DNA from: an uncultured Collinsella sp.
Lineage (GTDB): Bacteria; Actinomycetota; Coriobacteriia; Coriobacteriales; Coriobacteriaceae
Length of the DNA stretch: 35,063 nt
NCBI GenBank assembly: GCA_902478985.1
Contig: CABSNH010000003.1
Location: 1 to 35,063 of the forward strand
Direction: 5' to 3'
Within the stretch, counting starts at the first letter, position 1, and each line of letters opens with the position of its first letter. The position numbers were made by a program, and so were the translations under genes. Positions 1-7,299 of the stretch are shown here, piece after piece. The notes beneath the pieces were generated by a model. It had not been told where the DNA came from and searched no databases. It was given only the letters and a program-made list of their open reading frames with translations.

Positions 1-42
1 GAGCTTGCCGATCTCGGAAGGCACGTGCAGACCTTTCGTCAT
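1..42 (-). CDS. arcA: Arginine deiminase, N-terminus only (window edge)
   Basis: Only 14 codons lie in the window. They read MTKGLHVPSEIGKL from an ATG at 42-40. The 'V-x-SEIGKL' string matches the usual start of arginine deiminases (first step of the ADI pathway: arginine to citrulline and ammonia), in which it is followed by a lysine and a 'LHRPG' block. An AGGAGG lies only two bases before this ATG on the minus strand, which is closer than ideal. The call rests on a very short match; the remainder lies outside the window. Confidence 0.5.
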   Translation of the reverse strand, partial: MTKGLHVPSEIGKL

Positions 43-226
43 GGCCTCCTACCTTGCTTTCGGGCCTTTCGGCCGAATCTCTCAGCGCCCTTCCATAGCG
101 GACGCTGCTTGCTGACAGCTCTAGTTATATCCAAATTCCACCCGCAATTCCACCTCGCCCCCGAACGGTCAACAAAGTGCGATGAACGGTATATCGCATG
201 AGATTCCCCCATAATGTACTTCGGCG

Positions 227-253
227 TTCTAAAGTAACTTTTCTAAGGTAAAC
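227..253. repeat. Direct repeat TTCTAARGTAA, 14-bp period
   Basis: TTCTAAAGTAAC at 227-238 recurs as TTCTAAGGTAAAC at 241-253, with one internal difference. A period of 14 bp is not a whole number of helical turns, so tandem operators on one DNA face are not implied. Confidence 0.5.
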
Positions 254-279
254 GCTCTTTTTTCCTAAAAACTATTTGC

Positions 280-320
280 AATTGCATCTCTAAACTTTTG
301 ATTCAGAATTGCATAGCTAA
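280..320. repeat. Direct repeat AATTGCATnnCTAA, 27-bp period
   Basis: AATTGCATCTCTAA at 280-293 recurs as AATTGCATAGCTAA at 307-320. Twelve of 14 bases match. The first copy overlaps the palindrome TGCAATTGCA. It may be a regulator-binding pair for one of the divergent genes; this is inference. Confidence 0.45.
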
Positions 321-534
321 ATCGGTTTTATGTATATAAATGATGTTTGTTTACGTTTCCGCCTGCATTCAATGATATTCAGCTATCCATCATTCTTATT
401 CACACTTACGTACCAGTTGAGTGAGGATATAGACCGCTTGCAGACGAGCAGGGCGTCAGTCCTATGACTTGTCAGCGTAAGAAGTAGGTAAAGATACCGT
501 TCGCACAATACGTCCGTGCCACAAGTCGACTAAA

Positions 535-562
535 TTGAGACAATAGTGAATAGGGTTAGGCT
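535..562 (+). promoter_or_regulatory. Possible ppk1 promoter
   Basis: TTGAGA at 535-540 and TAGGCT at 557-562 are separated by 16 bp, a weak sigma-70-like match about 30 bp before the ppk1 start. There is no experimental support, and the -10 match is modest. Confidence 0.3.
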
Positions 563-565
563 ACC

Positions 566-580
566 GTCCCCTGCGGGGAC
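566..580 (+). other. Compact GC hairpin just upstream of ppk1
   Basis: GTCCCC-TGC-GGGGAC forms a perfect six-pair stem with a three-base loop, ending 11 bases before the first ppk1 ATG. No U-run follows, so it is not a terminator. It could stabilise the mRNA 5' end or limit ribosome access, because no strong Shine-Dalgarno is visible between it and the start. Confidence 0.5.
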
Positions 581-591
581 TGAACGGACAG

Positions 592-3171
592 ATGCATATG
601 CCGAGCAAAATCGAAAAAAAGCAAGCCGCCGCAAAGCTGCGCAAACCGCCTCGCGACTTCTCGTACACGCAGAACCGAGAGCTCAGCTGGCTACGCTTTG
701 ACAACCGTGTGCTTGACGAAGCCTTCGATGAGACCGTTCCGCTGTTCGAGCGTCTAAAGTTCGTGTCGATTTTCGAGTCTAACCTCGACGAGTTCCTTAT
801 GGTGCGCGTGGGCGGCCTGTCCGATCTGGCAGAGCTCAAAAAGCAACCTGTCGACAACAAGAGCAATATGACCGCCTCCGAACAGGTCGATGCTGTCATG
901 GCCGAAATGCCCGGGCTCCTTACCCGTTGGGAGTCCATCTTTAAGAGCATCGAGGGCAAGCTCGACACCTTGGGCGTTCACCGCGCCCGCATCGATTCGC
1001 TTACGCCCGAGGAGCGCACCTTTGTAACCCGCTACTTCCAGGCCTACGTGTCGCCGGTCATCTCGCCGCTGGTCATCGATCCTCGCCACCCCTTCCCCAA
1101 CCTACGCAATGGCGCGCTCTATCTGGCCTGTGGTCTGGACGGCGCCACCGACGAGGAGAGCCTGCTGGGCCTTATCGAGATTCCCGCCTCGATGAACCGC
1201 GTGGTCGAGATCCCCTCGCCCACCGGCACCTACTCCTACATCTTGCTCGAGGACGTCATCCTCGCCTGCCTGGACAGCTGCTTTGGCTCCTACAAGCCAC
1301 TCGACCGCGCACTCATCCGAGTCACCCGCAACGCCGACATCGATCCAGACGGCGAGGGCGTCGAAGAGGAAGAGGACTACCGCCAGCACATGAAGCGCAT
1401 CCTCAAGAAGCGCCTGCGTCTGCAGCCGGTAGTGCTCGCGGTCTCGGGGTCGCTCGAGAAGGCGACGCTCAAGACCATCCGCAAGGCACTCGAGCTTTCG
1501 CGCCGCTCGGTCTTTACCTGCGATATCCCGCTCGACCTGGGCTACGTCTTTGGCATTGAGGGCAAGATTCCCGAGCACCTGCGCAACGAGCTGCTCTTTA
1601 CGCCGTTTAGGCCGCAGCCCAACCCCACCATCGATATGACCCGCTCCATCCGCGAACAGGTGCTGCAGGGCGACAAGCTGCTCTTTTATCCCTACGAGGC
1701 CATGAACCCCTTCCTGGATCTGGTGCACGAGGCCGCCTACGACCCCGAGTGCATCTCGCTGCGCATCACGCTCTACCGCGTGGCCAAGCAGAGCCGCCTG
1801 TGCGAGTCGCTGATCGATGCTGCCGAGAACGGCAAAGAGGTCACGGTGCTCATGGAACTTCGCGCCCGCTTTGACGAGCAGAACAACATCGAGTGGGCCG
1901 AGCGTCTGGAAGAGGCAGGCTGCACCGTCATCTATGGTTCCGAGGGCTTTAAATGCCACTCAAAGATCTGCCAGCTCACCTATCGCGAGGGCATGGCGCT
2001 CACCCGCCTCACGCTTTTGGGCACCGGCAACTTTAACGAGAAGACGGCCAAACTCTACAGCGACTTTATGCTCATGACCGCCCATCCCGGCATCGGCGAG
2101 GACGCCAACCTGTTCTTCCGCAATCTGTCGCTGGGCAACCTGCGCGGCGACTACCGCTTCCTGGGTGTGGCGCCCGTCGGACTGAAACCGCTCATCATGC
2201 GCGGTCTGGATCGCGAGATTCAGCGCGCTCTCGCTGGCGAGCCCGCCCGTGTGTTCTTTAAGCTCAACTCGCTCACCGACCGCGAGGTTATCGACAAGAT
2301 CGCCGAGGCATCGTGTGCCGGCGTGCGCGTAGACATGATCATCCGCGGCATCTCGTGCCTCAAGCCCGGTGTTCCGGGCAAGACCGAGAACGTGCATGTC
2401 CGCTCCATCGTCGGACGCTTTTTGGAGCACGCGCGCGTCTATGCTTTCGGCGTGGACTCGGACATGATTTACCTGAGCTCGGCAGACATGATGACGCGCA
2501 ACACCGAGCACCGCGTGGAGATTGCCTTCCCCGTGCTCGACCCCACCTGCCGCGCCCTAGTGCACGAGTACATGGGCATGCAGCTGCGCGACAACGTGAA
2601 GGCCCGCAGCCTCACGAGCGACGGCACCTGGGTCCCCGTGGAGCGTGCAGAGGGTGAGAAACCCTTCAACTCGCAGGAAGCCCTGCTGGAGCGTGCCTAT
2701 TGCAACGCCGAGGCCGCCGCGCAGCAGCACGCACAGGAGAAGGAACGTGTGGCCGAGGAGGCCATTCAGGCCGAGGTTGAACACGGGGCAGCTGCCAAAC
2801 CGGAAGCGGTTGCAGCTCCCCCGGTGAATGAGCCCGAGGCTGCCGCAGAGCCCGCCGTGGAGAAAGCGCCCGAGCCCGCTACTGCGACTCCGGAGCCCGC
2901 CGCCGAGGCAAAGCCCGCCCCTGCTCCTGAGCCGCAGCCGGCCACACCCAAGGTCCAAGAGGTCCAGGCGACCGTCATTGAGCCCGAGCCTGCACCTGCA
3001 CCTCAGCCCGATCCGCAGGTCATCAAGCCCGCACCCGAGACGAGCGCCCGTCGCGATAAGCCCGCCGGCAAGACCAAGGCCATCGAGCGCCATCGCCCCG
3101 GCCGCGTGCGCATGGGCCTGGGTCTGATCGGCCTGGGTCTTAAGACGCTCATTACCGGCAAGACGAAATAG
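592..3171 (+). CDS. ppk1: Polyphosphate kinase 1 with long Pro/Ala/Glu C-terminal tail
   Basis: PPK1 reversibly transfers the ATP gamma-phosphate to inorganic polyphosphate. The first ~700 residues carry the family in order: the N-terminal helical domain (NRELSWLRFDNRVL, SNLDEFLMVRVGGL), the head domain, then two phospholipase-D-like domains. The phosphorylated histidine is H456 in CHSKICQL and the second active-site histidine is H613 in HARVYAF, followed by SSADMMTRNTEHRVEIAF. Family members are usually about 690-720 residues; this one is 859. The extra ~160 residues are Ala/Pro/Glu-rich with PEPA-like units and end in a basic stretch plus a Gly/Leu-rich segment (GLGLIGLGLKTLI). ATG 592 and ATG 598 are both possible starts and neither has a strong ribosome site. 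The gene appears monocistronic, with a strong terminator behind it. Confidence 0.95.
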   Translation: MHMPSKIEKKQAAAKLRKPPRDFSYTQNRELSWLRFDNRVLDEAFDETVPLFERLKFVSIFESNLDEFLMVRVGGLSDLAELKKQPVDNKSNMTASEQVDAVMAEMPGLLTRWESIFKSIEGKLDTLGVHRARIDSLTPEERTFVTRYFQAYVSPVISPLVIDPRHPFPNLRNGALYLACGLDGATDEESLLGLIEIPASMNRVVEIPSPTGTYSYILLEDVILACLDSCFGSYKPLDRALIRVTRNADIDPDGEGVEEEEDYRQHMKRILKKRLRLQPVVLAVSGSLEKATLKTIRKALELSRRSVFTCDIPLDLGYVFGIEGKIPEHLRNELLFTPFRPQPNPTIDMTRSIREQVLQGDKLLFYPYEAMNPFLDLVHEAAYDPECISLRITLYRVAKQSRLCESLIDAAENGKEVTVLMELRARFDEQNNIEWAERLEEAGCTVIYGSEGFKCHSKICQLTYREGMALTRLTLLGTGNFNEKTAKLYSDFMLMTAHPGIGEDANLFFRNLSLGNLRGDYRFLGVAPVGLKPLIMRGLDREIQRALAGEPARVFFKLNSLTDREVIDKIAEASCAGVRVDMIIRGISCLKPGVPGKTENVHVRSIVGRFLEHARVYAFGVDSDMIYLSSADMMTRNTEHRVEIAFPVLDPTCRALVHEYMGMQLRDNVKARSLTSDGTWVPVERAEGEKPFNSQEALLERAYCNAEAAAQQHAQEKERVAEEAIQAEVEHGAAAKPEAVAAPPVNEPEAAAEPAVEKAPEPATATPEPAAEAKPAPAPEPQPATPKVQEVQATVIEPEPAPAPQPDPQVIKPAPETSARRDKPAGKTKAIERHRPGRVRMGLGLIGLGLKTLITGKTK

Positions 3172-3196
3172 TCGTTTGTAGAAGCAGTTTGTAGAA

Positions 3197-3238
3197 GCGC
3201 CCCGCATTTGAGGAAAGCCTCGGATGCGGGGCGCTTTT
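3197..3238 (+). terminator. Rho-independent terminator after ppk1
   Basis: An 11-pair stem GCGCCCCGCAT / ATGCGGGGCGC encloses a second small stem GAGG/CCTC and is followed directly by TTTT. It lies 25 bp after the ppk1 stop. A short tandem repeat GTTTGTAGAAGC (3174-3185 and 3187-3198) runs into its 5' arm. Confidence 0.85.
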
Positions 3239-3284
3239 CCCTGTTACCATGGTGCGAACAACAACGCGAATGACAGGCAGGAAT

Positions 3285-4598
3285 ATGAAGCTCACTATAG
3301 AATCGATGACCTACGGCGCCGACGGGCTGGCGCACGCCGACAACGGCAAGGCCGTCTTTGTGCAGGGCGCCGTGGCAGGCGACACCGTCGAGGCCGAGGT
3401 CGTACAGGACGGCAAGTCGTTCATGCGTGCCCGCACCACCGAGATTCTGGAGCCAAGCCCCGATCGCATTCAGTCTCCCTGCCCCTTCGTGGGCATCTGC
3501 GGCGGCTGCTCGTGGGGCAATCTCTCACGCACGGCACAGCTCGCCGCCAAGGAGCAAAATCTGCGCTCCACGCTCGAGCGTATCGGCAAGTTCAGCCCCG
3601 ATCAAGTCGATGAACTGGTGCAACCCATCCGCCACACCAAGGATGATTGGGGCTACCGCAATAAAATCGAACTCGAGCCGACCGTTGTAAACGGCCGCGT
3701 GCGTCTTGGCATGCACGGTGTCGATCCTCGCAAGATCGTGACCGTCGATTCGTGCCCGTTGTTCGACAAACGCTTCCCCAAGGCGCTCAAATCGGTCGTC
3801 GGCGCACTCAACTATCTAAGCGGCAGCCATGACTTGGGGCTCGAACGCGTGGGCATTCGCGCATCGCGCCGCACCAAGGCACTCGAGGTCGCACTCTGGA
3901 CGCCCACAGGCTCTTTTCCGCGCTCGCAGGTCTCCCGCGTGTTGGCGGACGCCGCTCATCCCACGAGCATCGTGCGCGTGATGAGCAAGGGCGAAAAGAA
4001 GGCCCGCCGTGTCTCCAAGGTCGAAATGCTCGCCGGAGAGGGCTCATGGACCGAGAATATCGCCGAGGGTCAGATGCGCTTGTCTGCCCCGTCTTTTTTC
4101 CAGGTCAACACCAAGGGTGCCGAGATTTTGATCGAGCTTGTCATGGAAGCGCTCGACCCGCAGGAAGACGAGCTTGCCGTGGACCTGTACTGCGGTGCCG
4201 GCACCTTTACCCTGCCGCTCGCCCGCCGCTGCGACTTTGTCGCCGCCGTCGAGGCCTACGGCCCCGCCGTGCGCGACCTACGCCGTAACCTGGAGATCAA
4301 CAAGCTTGATAACGTCGACGTCATTGGCGGAGACGCGGTGCGCGAGTTCCCCGACCAGGATGCCGACGTCTTGGTGGTCGACCCGCCGCGCGCAGGCCTC
4401 GCCCCCGAAGCGATCGACCTTATCGCCAGCACGAGTGCCCACGATGTCGCCTACGTGAGCTGCGACCCGGCCACCCTGGCGCGCGATCTCAAACGCTTTG
4501 TCGAAGAAGGCACCTTCTCCCCCGTAAAGATCACGCCAGTCGACCTGTTCCCACAAACCTTCCACTGCGAGACCGTCGTCCACCTTAGGCGCAACTAG
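3285..4598 (+). CDS. 23S rRNA (uracil-5-)-methyltransferase, RlmD/RlmCD type
   Basis: SAM-dependent enzyme of the TrmA/RumA family that makes 5-methyluridine in RNA, probably 23S rRNA. An N-terminal TRAM domain (about 1-55) is followed by the [4Fe-4S] ligand set C66, C72, C75 (CPFVGICGGC) and C157 (VDSCPLF). The SAM site is DLYCGAGTFTLPLA, the substrate motif is VVDPPRAGL, and the nucleophile is C393 in VSCDPATLARD. The C-terminus keeps the usual FHCETVVHL. I chose ATG 3285 because CAGGAA precedes it; upstream in-frame ATGs at 3249 and 3270 lack a ribosome site and crowd the terminator. The product is 437 residues. Target position (U1939, U747 or both) cannot be read from sequence. Confidence 0.9.
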   Translation: MKLTIESMTYGADGLAHADNGKAVFVQGAVAGDTVEAEVVQDGKSFMRARTTEILEPSPDRIQSPCPFVGICGGCSWGNLSRTAQLAAKEQNLRSTLERIGKFSPDQVDELVQPIRHTKDDWGYRNKIELEPTVVNGRVRLGMHGVDPRKIVTVDSCPLFDKRFPKALKSVVGALNYLSGSHDLGLERVGIRASRRTKALEVALWTPTGSFPRSQVSRVLADAAHPTSIVRVMSKGEKKARRVSKVEMLAGEGSWTENIAEGQMRLSAPSFFQVNTKGAEILIELVMEALDPQEDELAVDLYCGAGTFTLPLARRCDFVAAVEAYGPAVRDLRRNLEINKLDNVDVIGGDAVREFPDQDADVLVVDPPRAGLAPEAIDLIASTSAHDVAYVSCDPATLARDLKRFVEEGTFSPVKITPVDLFPQTFHCETVVHLRRN

Positions 4599-4640
4599 CC
4601 ACTTAATCATTGCTCAGAAAAATCATTGGGAAATCGAGCG

Positions 4641-4668
4641 TGGCAAGCGGAGGTCTTCGGGGTATAAG
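4641..4668 (+). promoter_or_regulatory. Possible promoter for the DJ-1/maf pair
   Basis: TATAAG at 4663-4668 is a good -10 candidate. The best -35 at 16 bp spacing, TGGCAA at 4641-4646, is weak. No terminator is seen after the methyltransferase, so read-through is also possible. Confidence 0.3.
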
Positions 4669-4704
4669 ACGGCTAATTGTATGCCGCCTATGAAAGGAAC
4701 CCTC

Positions 4705-5247
4705 ATGCCCAGCGTTGCCGTTCTCGCCGCCGATGGCTTTGAAACTATTGAATGCTTGACCATGGTCGATGTCATGCGTCGCGGCGGCGTGCGTGCCACG
4801 CTCGTCTCGATTATGCCCACGCGTGAGGTCGTAAGCTCGCTGCAGATCCCCGTGACCTGCGATGCGCTCTTTGATGAGATCAACTTTGACGAGTACGACT
4901 GCGTCGTGCTGCCCGGCGGCCTGCCCGGTGCCACCAACCTGCGCGCCGATCAGCGTGTCTGCGACGTGGTCTGCGAGTTCGCCGCGACCAAGCACGTCGC
5001 CGCCATCTGCGCCGCCCCGTTTATCCTGGGCGAGCTCGACCTACTCGAGGGGCGCCACGCCACGTGCTTCCCTGGCTTTGAGAAAAGCTTCCCCGAAGGC
5101 GCCTATACTGGCGAGAAGGTCACGCAAGACGGCAACATCATCACTGCCAGCGGCATGGCACAGTCACTCCCCTTTGCATTGGAGCTGCTGCGCACGCTCG
5201 CTGGCGACAAGGCCGTCGAGAAGGTCGCCGAGGGCATCCAACTATGA
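4705..5247 (+). CDS. DJ-1/PfpI family protein (ThiJ/YajL-like)
   Basis: A 180-residue single-domain protein of the DJ-1/PfpI superfamily. The nucleophile-elbow cysteine is C102 in AAICAAPFILGE, and E16 in ETIECLTMVDVMRR corresponds to the conserved glutamate that tunes that cysteine in DJ-1. VVLPGGLPGATNL is the usual Gly-rich strand-turn. Family members have been assigned chaperone, glyoxalase and disputed deglycase activities, so I do not assign one. ATG 4705 is chosen over ATG 4681 because AAAGGA lies about eight bases before it. Its last bases overlap the start of maf (ATGA), so the two are translationally coupled. Confidence 0.88.
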   Translation: MPSVAVLAADGFETIECLTMVDVMRRGGVRATLVSIMPTREVVSSLQIPVTCDALFDEINFDEYDCVVLPGGLPGATNLRADQRVCDVVCEFAATKHVAAICAAPFILGELDLLEGRHATCFPGFEKSFPEGAYTGEKVTQDGNIITASGMAQSLPFALELLRTLAGDKAVEKVAEGIQL

Positions 5248-5825
5248 TTTTGGCTTCGCAATCGCCGCGCCGCATAGAGCTGATGCGCGAGGCAGGCTAC
5301 AACATTCGCGTGATTCCCGCGGATATCGACGAAACGCCCTTTGATGGCGAGGCCCCGCTCACGCTTGTCGAGCGCTTGGCACGCGCCAAGGCGGCTGCCG
5401 TTGCTGCCGAGTATGCCGAGCCCAAAGAACTGACGGTCGCGGCCGACACCATCGTCACCTTCGACGGCAAGATTTTGGGCAAGCCGGCAACCGAGGGCGA
5501 GGCGCGCACCATGCTCCGTGAGCTTTCGGGCCGCACGCACCAGGTCGCAACCGGCGTCTGCATCGTTAAGGCAGGCGATACGGCCGCCCCGCATGCCGCC
5601 GAGAGCCTGTCGTTTGTCGATGTGACCGACGTGACATTCTACGAGCTCACCAACGAGCAGATCGAGCACTACGTTGCCTCGGGTGAGCCCATGGATAAGG
5701 CAGGCGCCTACGGCATCCAGGGCACAGGCGGCCGCATGCTCGTGCACGATATTTCGGGCGACTTCTATAACGTAGTGGGCCTACCCATCGCCCGCGTCGC
5801 GCGCGCGATTCAAAAACTCTCGTAA
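5244..5825 (+). CDS. maf: Maf family nucleoside triphosphate pyrophosphatase
   Basis: A 193-residue Maf/HAM1-fold pyrophosphatase, expected to hydrolyse non-canonical or modified NTPs to NMP and PPi. It starts with the family signature LASQSPRRIELM, then AADTIVTFDGKILGKP with the catalytic aspartate, and ends with GAYGIQGTGGRMLVHDISGDFYNVVGLPI. That last block is typical of the dTTP/UTP-type (YhdE-like) branch rather than the m7GTP branch; the subgroup is inferred. Its ATG overlaps the stop of the DJ-1 gene by four bases, and an imperfect terminator follows. Confidence 0.92.
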   Translation: MILASQSPRRIELMREAGYNIRVIPADIDETPFDGEAPLTLVERLARAKAAAVAAEYAEPKELTVAADTIVTFDGKILGKPATEGEARTMLRELSGRTHQVATGVCIVKAGDTAAPHAAESLSFVDVTDVTFYELTNEQIEHYVASGEPMDKAGAYGIQGTGGRMLVHDISGDFYNVVGLPIARVARAIQKLS

Positions 5826-5833
5826 TTGCATCT

Positions 5834-5865
5834 GGCGCTGGGTATTCCCCAGCGCCTACAATTTT
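5834..5865 (+). terminator. Hairpin after maf, probable terminator
   Basis: GGCGCTGGG (5834-5842) pairs perfectly with CCCAGCGCC (5848-5856), with a five-base loop. The following run is only ACAATTTT, so termination may be partial. Confidence 0.55.
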
Positions 5866-5926
5866 GGCGTACCGTACGGATCCCGACCGGGCACAAGGCG
5901 CGGCGGAAAACCGATAGGAGTTAAAC

Positions 5927-6928
5927 ATGGATACACTGCTCGAGGCCATTGACGTCTGCGATGTCGATGGCTTTTGCTATGGCAACTATACGGACGAGGA
6001 GGCCGGCACCGGTTGCACCGTAATCGTTGCGCCCGAGGGTGCCACCGGCGGCGTTGACGTTCGCGGCGGTGCTCCAGCATCGCGCGAAACCGACCTGCTG
6101 CGACCCGAGAACACCGTCGACAAGGTCCACGCCGTCTGCCTTTCGGGCGGATCGGCCTTTGGCCTCGAGGCTGCAAGCGGCGTGGCCCGCGAGCTTGAGA
6201 GCCGCGGCATCGGCCTTCCCGTCGGCCCCACGCAGGTGCCTATCGTGTGCTCGAGCTGTATCTTCGACCTCGCCTTTGGTAACCCCACCGTTCGCCCCGA
6301 CATTGAGGCCGGCATCGCCGCCGTGCGCGAAGCACTCGACAACACCCCCACCAAGCTCGAACAGGGCAACGTGGGCGCCGGCACGGGCGCTACCGTGGGT
6401 AAGCTCATGGGCCCCGCTACCTGCATGAAGGCCGGCCTTGGCGCTGCCGCTTTGGCTCTCGGCCCCATCAAGGTGGGCGCCGTGGTCTCGGTCAACGCCT
6501 GCGGCAACGTTGTCGACCCCTTCACCGGCGAGTGGGTTGCCGGTATGCGCGCCGCAGCCGATAGTGACCAAATCGTCGACATGGAACTCGCAGCCTTTGC
6601 CGCCGCCGGATCCATGCAGATGCCGCTCGACCGCACCAACACCACCATCAGCTGCATCGTCACCAACGTGGAACTCACTAAGGCACAAGCCACCAAGGTC
6701 TCCCAGATGGCCGCAGACGCCTACGCACATGCCATCCGTCCCACGCACACCACCAACGACGGCGACACCATCTACACCCTCGCCAGCGGCAAACTAGGCG
6801 CCCAGGCAAGCGCCGCCGTTCCCCTAGACCTACTGGGCATGCTCGCCGTAAGGGCCCTGGAAACCGCCATCGTAAACGGAGCCAAAACCGCCAAAACCTC
6901 CCACGGCACCCCCGGCGCCGCGAAGTAG
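5927..6928 (+). CDS. P1/S58 family self-processing peptidase (NylC/DmpA-like)
   Basis: A 333-residue N-terminal-nucleophile hydrolase of the P1 family (DmpA aminopeptidase, NylC oligoamide hydrolase). Recognisable blocks are GCTVIVAPEGATGGVDVRGG, VCLSGGSAFGLEAASGV and GNVGAGTGATVGKL. The sequence DRTNTTISCIVTN carries the expected self-cleavage site between N238 and T239, making T239 the N-terminal nucleophile of a ~95-residue small chain. Total length is close to NylC (355). AGGAG sits just before the ATG. No signal peptide is seen, so it is probably cytoplasmic. The substrate is unknown; dipeptides or amide oligomers are family precedents. Confidence 0.88.
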   Translation: MDTLLEAIDVCDVDGFCYGNYTDEEAGTGCTVIVAPEGATGGVDVRGGAPASRETDLLRPENTVDKVHAVCLSGGSAFGLEAASGVARELESRGIGLPVGPTQVPIVCSSCIFDLAFGNPTVRPDIEAGIAAVREALDNTPTKLEQGNVGAGTGATVGKLMGPATCMKAGLGAAALALGPIKVGAVVSVNACGNVVDPFTGEWVAGMRAAADSDQIVDMELAAFAAAGSMQMPLDRTNTTISCIVTNVELTKAQATKVSQMAADAYAHAIRPTHTTNDGDTIYTLASGKLGAQASAAVPLDLLGMLAVRALETAIVNGAKTAKTSHGTPGAAK

Positions 6929-6940
6929 CCTAACCTGACC

Positions 6941-7065
6941 GGTTGCCCGGTGGGGCTTGGTTATGTTTGCTGCTCTACAGTCCTGGCTCGCACGAAGAAC
7001 ACATTAAGTGCTCTTCGGCTCGTGCGGAACTCGCGACAAACATAACCAAGCCCCACCGGGCAACC
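6941..7065. repeat. Nested hairpin element A (perfect 29-bp outer arms)
   Basis: Arms at 6941-6969 and 7037-7065 are exact reverse complements (29 of 29). The 67-bp interior contains a second inverted repeat, CGCACGA...TCGTGCG, and at its centre an imperfect hairpin of the type GAAGA-CAC...GTG-TCTTC. It lies between convergent genes, so it could act as a bidirectional terminator, but there is no clean U-run. The interior resembles that of element B in reverse orientation while the outer arms do not. Confidence 0.85.
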
Positions 7066-7094
7066 TACCAACCAAGCCTTTTCAGCCCAGGCCC

Positions 7095-7126
7095 CTGTGT
7101 ACCGCGCGTCTAAGATCTTCAAATTC
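7095..7126 (+). pseudogene. Remnant of a glycosyltransferase 3' end (inverted copy)
   Basis: Read on the plus strand, this stretch encodes Y-R-A-S-K-I-F-K-F. The minus-strand glycosyltransferase ending at 7300 finishes with LYRLASKIFKFN. A 15-bp block AAGATCTTCAAATTC (7112-7126) is the exact reverse complement of 7306-7320, with weaker similarity extending upstream. I read it as the decayed tail of a related glycosyltransferase gene, or an inverted duplication of this one. Confidence 0.5.
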
Positions 7127-7157
7127 AGACAGCCTGACAATCGATTCTTATAGCAGA

Positions 7158-7266
7158 AGCCCCTTGGCCTTTAGTTTGATACAAGTTCCGCACGAGCCGG
7201 AAAGCACTTAATGTGCTTTCCGTGCGAGCAGGACTGTTCGCAGTAGCAAACTAAAGGCCAAGGGGC
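7158..7266. repeat. Nested hairpin element B (perfect 20-bp outer arms)
   Basis: Arms at 7158-7177 and 7247-7266 are exact reverse complements. The interior (7178-7246), turned around, matches the interior of element A closely by eye, including CTCGTGCGGAACT, the central CACATTAAGTG and ACAGTCCTG. Both elements have GTTTG/CAAAC at the boundary between arm and interior, but arm sequences beyond that are unrelated. It ends 33 bp from the glycosyltransferase stop. Confidence 0.85.
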
Positions 7267-7299
7267 CCAGTCAACCTATCAGCAGCGATTACTCGGCAG

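Larger units (their letters stand above)
43..534. other. AT-rich gene-free region between divergent arcA and ppk1
   Basis: No convincing gene is seen on either strand. The stretch from about 230 to 420 is clearly more AT-rich than the rest of the window. It holds two short direct-repeat pairs (given separately). Near the arcA side there is a small inverted repeat, TTCGG/CCGAA at about 58-76, which would fall in the arcA leader. The region probably carries control sites for the minus-strand gene, but I cannot assign any regulator. Confidence 0.5.

Noticed and set aside
2557..3207. Gly/Leu-rich minus-strand frame opposite the ppk1 tail
   Set aside because: It is the mirror of a Pro/Ala/Glu-rich coding tail and overlaps the terminator; no start signal.
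7008..7211. Small plus-strand frame across the two nested hairpins
   Set aside because: It is made largely of inverted-repeat sequence and has no ribosome site; only the short glycosyltransferase-like remnant inside it is meaningful.
6941..7266. CRISPR array or integron-like repeats
   Set aside because: Only two copies, in opposite orientation, with self-paired arms; no regular spacers and no cas or integrase genes nearby.
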